From Raphanus sativus (taxonomy: Eukaryota > Streptophyta > Magnoliopsida > Brassicales > Brassicaceae): a stretch of 64,000 nt of DNA. Positions 60,600 to 64,000 of this stretch are shown in pieces. Each line of letters starts with the position of its first letter. The stretch's first letter is position 1. The translations under genes were made by a program, and so were the position numbers. The DNA is taken from NCBI RefSeq assembly GCF_000801105.2, contig NC_079515.1:23583407-23647406 (forward strand), read 5' to 3'. The notes beneath the pieces are model-generated. The model was not told where the DNA came from. It did not search any database and saw only the letters and a program-made list of their open reading frames with translations.

Positions 60600-62046
60600 G
60601 AAAATGGAAGGAACTTTGGCCCTTAATATCGTTCGACCATAAACGGATCTAAGCCGTTAGTTTTATTCATGAGGCCAATAAATCAGCGTGTAAGAACATG
60701 TGTCCACCTATTTTTGATTTCAGAAACAACAGCCTGACCGAGAAATACGGTTCCATGCTCTGTGTTACCGGAAGAATAGGGACACGACAAAGCATTGGGG
60801 CTTCTATATTTTTAGTAAGTAATACCTCATCTCTTCCAATTTTGTCTTTCTTTGACCTTTTTTGTGTTCGAATTTTTTTTTTGTGTTCGATATTTTTGTT
60901 AGTGATTATGTAATTAGTTAAAAAAGCAATTATATTAGACTAAGCATATGAGAAAGTTACGGCCGAAATTCCAAGTTACTTTTGTAAACTTTGTCAAAAA
61001 AAAGGTTACTTTTGTAAACAAAACAAAAAAAATAATTCAGGTGATTATTTTACTAATATACATTAATTTCATGTGTAAAAAGTCATTTGAATTATTTAAT
61101 ATGTAACTAAAATTTTTTTGTAACTATAAACTAAATTATTTTTTTCAATTTTGAAGACACGAAATTAATGTATTTTAGTCATTTTGTGTAATAAATAGCA
61201 TAAAATAGATCAAACATTATTCGTATTACATGATCTATAAGTACACTATTTTACTTAAATAAATATTAAAAATTCGAAAATCATTAACAAAATGTTTCAA
61301 TTTAGTGTAATCAGTATATAATAAAATGTAGCAATACTTGAGATTACATATTAGTTTTTGTTTAGTTTTCATAATAAATTTGATAAATATCCGGAAATTT
61401 CCATTTCCCAAAATGTATCTCTTAAAAAAACTAAATATCACTAACTAATATCACACAATGCAAATTACATATATCAAAATGAATATGTCTTACAAATATA
61501 CATTCCTAAACCTAAATAAACATTTTATTATATTAGAATATAATAAACACATAATCATTTATTTTACACATTTATATATCTATTTCAAATTACTATTTTG
61601 CATATTAAAAATTCTCGTGTTTCAAAATGCGAATCAAGATCTAGTAGATCAATAAAAAACTACACTTGATCTATTCTTCTTACTTTACTTCATGTTTCTG
61701 TAGTATCACATACATAACTATTCTCCAAATTACACTTATCTTCTAAACTACTATATTTATATATAAATGATTCATTACTCATGAAATAAGATACACTAGT
61801 TCATTTTCTTTAGTTACAACAATTTTGGCTATTTTATATATTTGTAAGGTTGTTGTAACAAATGTAAACGAAAAATCTTTTCGTAAACATATTTCACTAA
61901 ACATATTTCACTACGATATTTACTTTGAAATTAAAAAAAAATGATGACATTTAATTAGTCCAATAGATCCTCATTATTATGGATAAAGTTGGTGAGTAAG
62001 CACTCTTTTTTTAAAAAAGAGTAAGCCAAACAACTTGAAAACCAAA
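60600..62046. other. AT-rich intergenic region upstream of actin
   Basis: It contains the actin promoter at its left edge and about 1.2 kb of very AT-rich DNA. No mobile-element ends or coding frames were recognised. Confidence 0.4.
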
Positions 62047-63214
62047 TTATAAGCTTCTCTCTTGGGTTTGTTTCCCGTAGATACTCAAATCCACATGTGA
62101 TTCATCGTAACGTTGGGTGAGGTACGCCGAACATTTGATTGCTGGATATCTATCCATTAAACACCAATTATTAACGTTGGATGAGGTACGTCGAACGTAA
62201 AGATGTTAAGAAAATGCTTACATTCTTTTTCTGCTAATAAGAAAATACTTACTTGGGAGGGTTCTTTTCGGACTGGCAGGTAGGAAGACATTCAACCAGA
62301 CAGTCATGACTCGGTTTCACGAAGAATGGAATCTGCCATGAGAAAAAGTAAAATACGTTTTCAGTGTTGTAATAGTTTACCGAACACATCAACATGTTAA
62401 GCAACATGAATCATCATTTTGGATAGTTTAAATTTAAAGATCACTGGAACTATTGATAGATATTTCAAATTATACAAAAAATTGACAAGAATATGGGTAG
62501 TGGTTTATCTACAAGAATTCCTCTAGCCTAACATGTTACCCAAATTTCTAGTCGTGTGTTCAATTGGTACTTTGGAATATTTATGTTTTCAAACCTAAAA
62601 TAGACAAACGTAGACGCAAATGGGTATTAGTTAGAGACTTACGGAATATCGATCCTGACCGTTCCCAAGTACCCGATGCAAGGTGGATCTGTATGTTAAA
62701 AACGCATGTTAAAAAATAGTCAGCAAGAAAACTTTAATTGCAAAAATCACAATGCGAAGGATTAAGGATTTATGAAAAAGGATGTATTAGCAAGACAAGA
62801 CACTCGAACAAAAATAAATTACTTAAACAAGCCGTTGCTCCAACGTTCCAGCAAGTCACCGAGATTCACTATATACGCTCTGTCGGTAAACCAATCATAT
62901 AAAAACAAAACTCTGTTATAGGAATTAGTGTCGTATTTAAAAATTTAAAATGAACCATGGACCCAAATACCGATAATTTTTTCATTATTATACCCTTTGA
63001 TCGAAGGTACATATTCCCATTTCCGAGGCTTCGCGTCCTTATCCTTGCATATCTGCTCTCAGATAGTAGCAATTTCTTATAACTAAACCAGGTCATATCA
63101 ATGGCTATATAACTAGAAAAAGAAACTATGCAAGACCTGTAGCCCCATTACACCATCGGTTGCTAAAAGAGTCATCATGCCGAAGTCAGAATGTGCTCCA
63201 CATGCATATATTCC
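62047..63214 (-). pseudogene. 2-oxoglutarate/Fe(II)-dependent dioxygenase, 5' end missing
   Basis: Six minus-strand exons of a dioxygenase remain: from about 63214 to 63137, then 63052-62994, 62879-62823, 62688-62643, 62332-62253 and 62149-62047, all joining in frame. The first visible exon has GIYACGAHSDFGMMTLLATD, holding the iron-binding HxD. Later exons give EYVPSIKG, AYIVNLGDLLERWSNG, STLHRVLGNGQDRYS (third iron His, and the RxS motif that binds 2-oxoglutarate) and a C-terminus ending GKQTQERSL. The family oxidises small metabolites using oxygen and 2-oxoglutarate. Upstream of about 63215 the gene stops abruptly in Ty1/copia coding sequence, so roughly the N-terminal half is absent. It matches the dioxygenases next to ACT12 in Arabidopsis (from memory). 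Confidence 0.78.
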
Positions 63215-64000
63215 TCATGAGGGATCAGACGCAAAGTCCCTCGTTTCGTGGCGTGAGAGCCGACTGAGATTGTTCAGGAATTGCCTTTGGAGAAGGCGAT
63301 GATGTAGGAGACAATGGCGACTCAGGAGAAACCGTATCAGCTGTAGCAGGAGGTATAGTAGGAGGAGTAGCAGTAGGGGTATTGTTATCAGTAATAGGAG
63401 TGGGTGTAGAGGAAGCCGGCAAGGAAGTAGAGATATCAGGACAGGGCACTGCAGGAGATTGCAGAGTTTCAGAAGTAGTGGGAACCGGAGAAGTGGGTAC
63501 CGGTGATGATAGAGGAGTAGGTTCCGTCGGTGATGCAGGAGAGAGTAACCAATCATCTATGGGAAGATCGGTTTGCATAGTAGGTGGCGTGACATAGGCT
63601 GCATCATCAATGCCTGGGAATTTATCCTCAAAGAAGACAACGTCTCTACTGATGAAAAATTCATTAGTGTCGAGATCATAAAGGCGCCATGCTTTCTTAC
63701 CAAACGGGTAACCGACGAACAAGCAGCGACGACTTCTGGCACCAAATTTATCTCTGTCTCGAGGTCTTGTATGTGCATAGCAGAGACAACCAAATACACG
63801 TAGTTGAGCATACATCGGAGGGTTCCCGTGAAGCACCTCATAAGGTGTCTTGCCATCGAGAACATGAGTTGGCGTTCTGTTGATTATGTGTGCGGCTGCC
63901 AAAATACTCTCTCCCCAAAACTCAACTGGTAACCGAGATTGAAACAAGCAAGCCCGCGCCACATTGAGGATATGCCTGTGTTTACGCTCAACTCGACCGT
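63215..64000 (-). mobile_element. Ty1/copia retrotransposon fragment (integrase region), continues past the window
   Basis: The minus-strand frame from 63999 reads GRVERKHRHILNVARACLFQ, then LPVEFWGESILAAAHIINRT, TPYEVLHGNPPMYAQLRVFG and RSRRCLFVGYPFGKKAWRLY. This is the C-terminal half of a copia integrase and the start of the Pro/Thr/Ser-rich linker to reverse transcriptase. The frame ends at 63225 after a low-complexity tract. No LTR, primer-binding site or reverse transcriptase lies between it and the dioxygenase exon. The visible piece is therefore a truncated internal segment, not a clean element end. Confidence 0.85.

Overview
The window is nuclear DNA of a flowering plant, almost certainly a Brassicaceae species and most likely a Brassica or close relative. 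It has AT-rich intergenic DNA, GT-AG spliced genes, and many small plant transposons (Helitrons, SINEs, MITEs, a Ty1/copia fragment). The genes match Arabidopsis thaliana chromosome 3 families in one consistent order. From memory the order left to right corresponds to about At3g47420 (glycerol-3-phosphate transporter), HSD2/3, a snoRNA locus, ASN1 (At3g47340), a RING gene, TSP9 (At3g47070), a MEE60-like gene, a small 46880-like gene, a subtilase, an LTI65-like gene, TOC75-III (At3g46740), a UGT76E, a DCL-like gene, ACT12 (At3g46520) and a 2-oxoglutarate dioxygenase. These locus numbers were not looked up. Far fewer genes are present than in the Arabidopsis interval, as expected for a fractionated block of a triplicated Brassica genome.

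Layout. 0-13 kb: transporter 3' end, a decayed LINE, a six-exon hydroxysteroid dehydrogenase whose first intron holds a hAT MITE and a probable Helitron, a SINE, a probable 3-kb Helitron with a broken RPA-like OB-fold gene, and a minus-strand cluster of C/D snoRNAs. 13-23 kb: ASN1 with a 1.6-kb transposon inserted in its exon 2, a BIG BROTHER-like RING gene, a SINE, a Helitron and TSP9. 23-34 kb: mostly repeats, including a Helitron mosaic and a tandem duplication, with one small unrecognised gene. 34-40 kb: beta-tubulin, a MEE60-like membrane protein, a small GNWWQ-type protein and tRNA-Ser(AGA). 40-53 kb: a frameshifted subtilase, an LTI65-like protein and TOC75. 53-64 kb: a UGT76E glycosyltransferase, a Helitron, a DCL-like protein, an actin, and a 2OG-Fe(II) dioxygenase cut off by a copia fragment at the window edge.

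The genes are independent housekeeping and metabolic units, not an operon or a dedicated system. No prokaryote-type system is present. The most notable biology is transposon remodelling. The ASN1 insertion, which carries a captured ROP GTPase exon, appears able to be spliced out through an acceptor formed by its own target-site duplication plus the next host base, at a cost of two codons. The snoRNA locus is also notable: one member has two guides aimed at neighbouring 18S rRNA sites.

Exon coordinates were derived by hand from splice signals and reading-frame continuity, without alignment software or transcript data.
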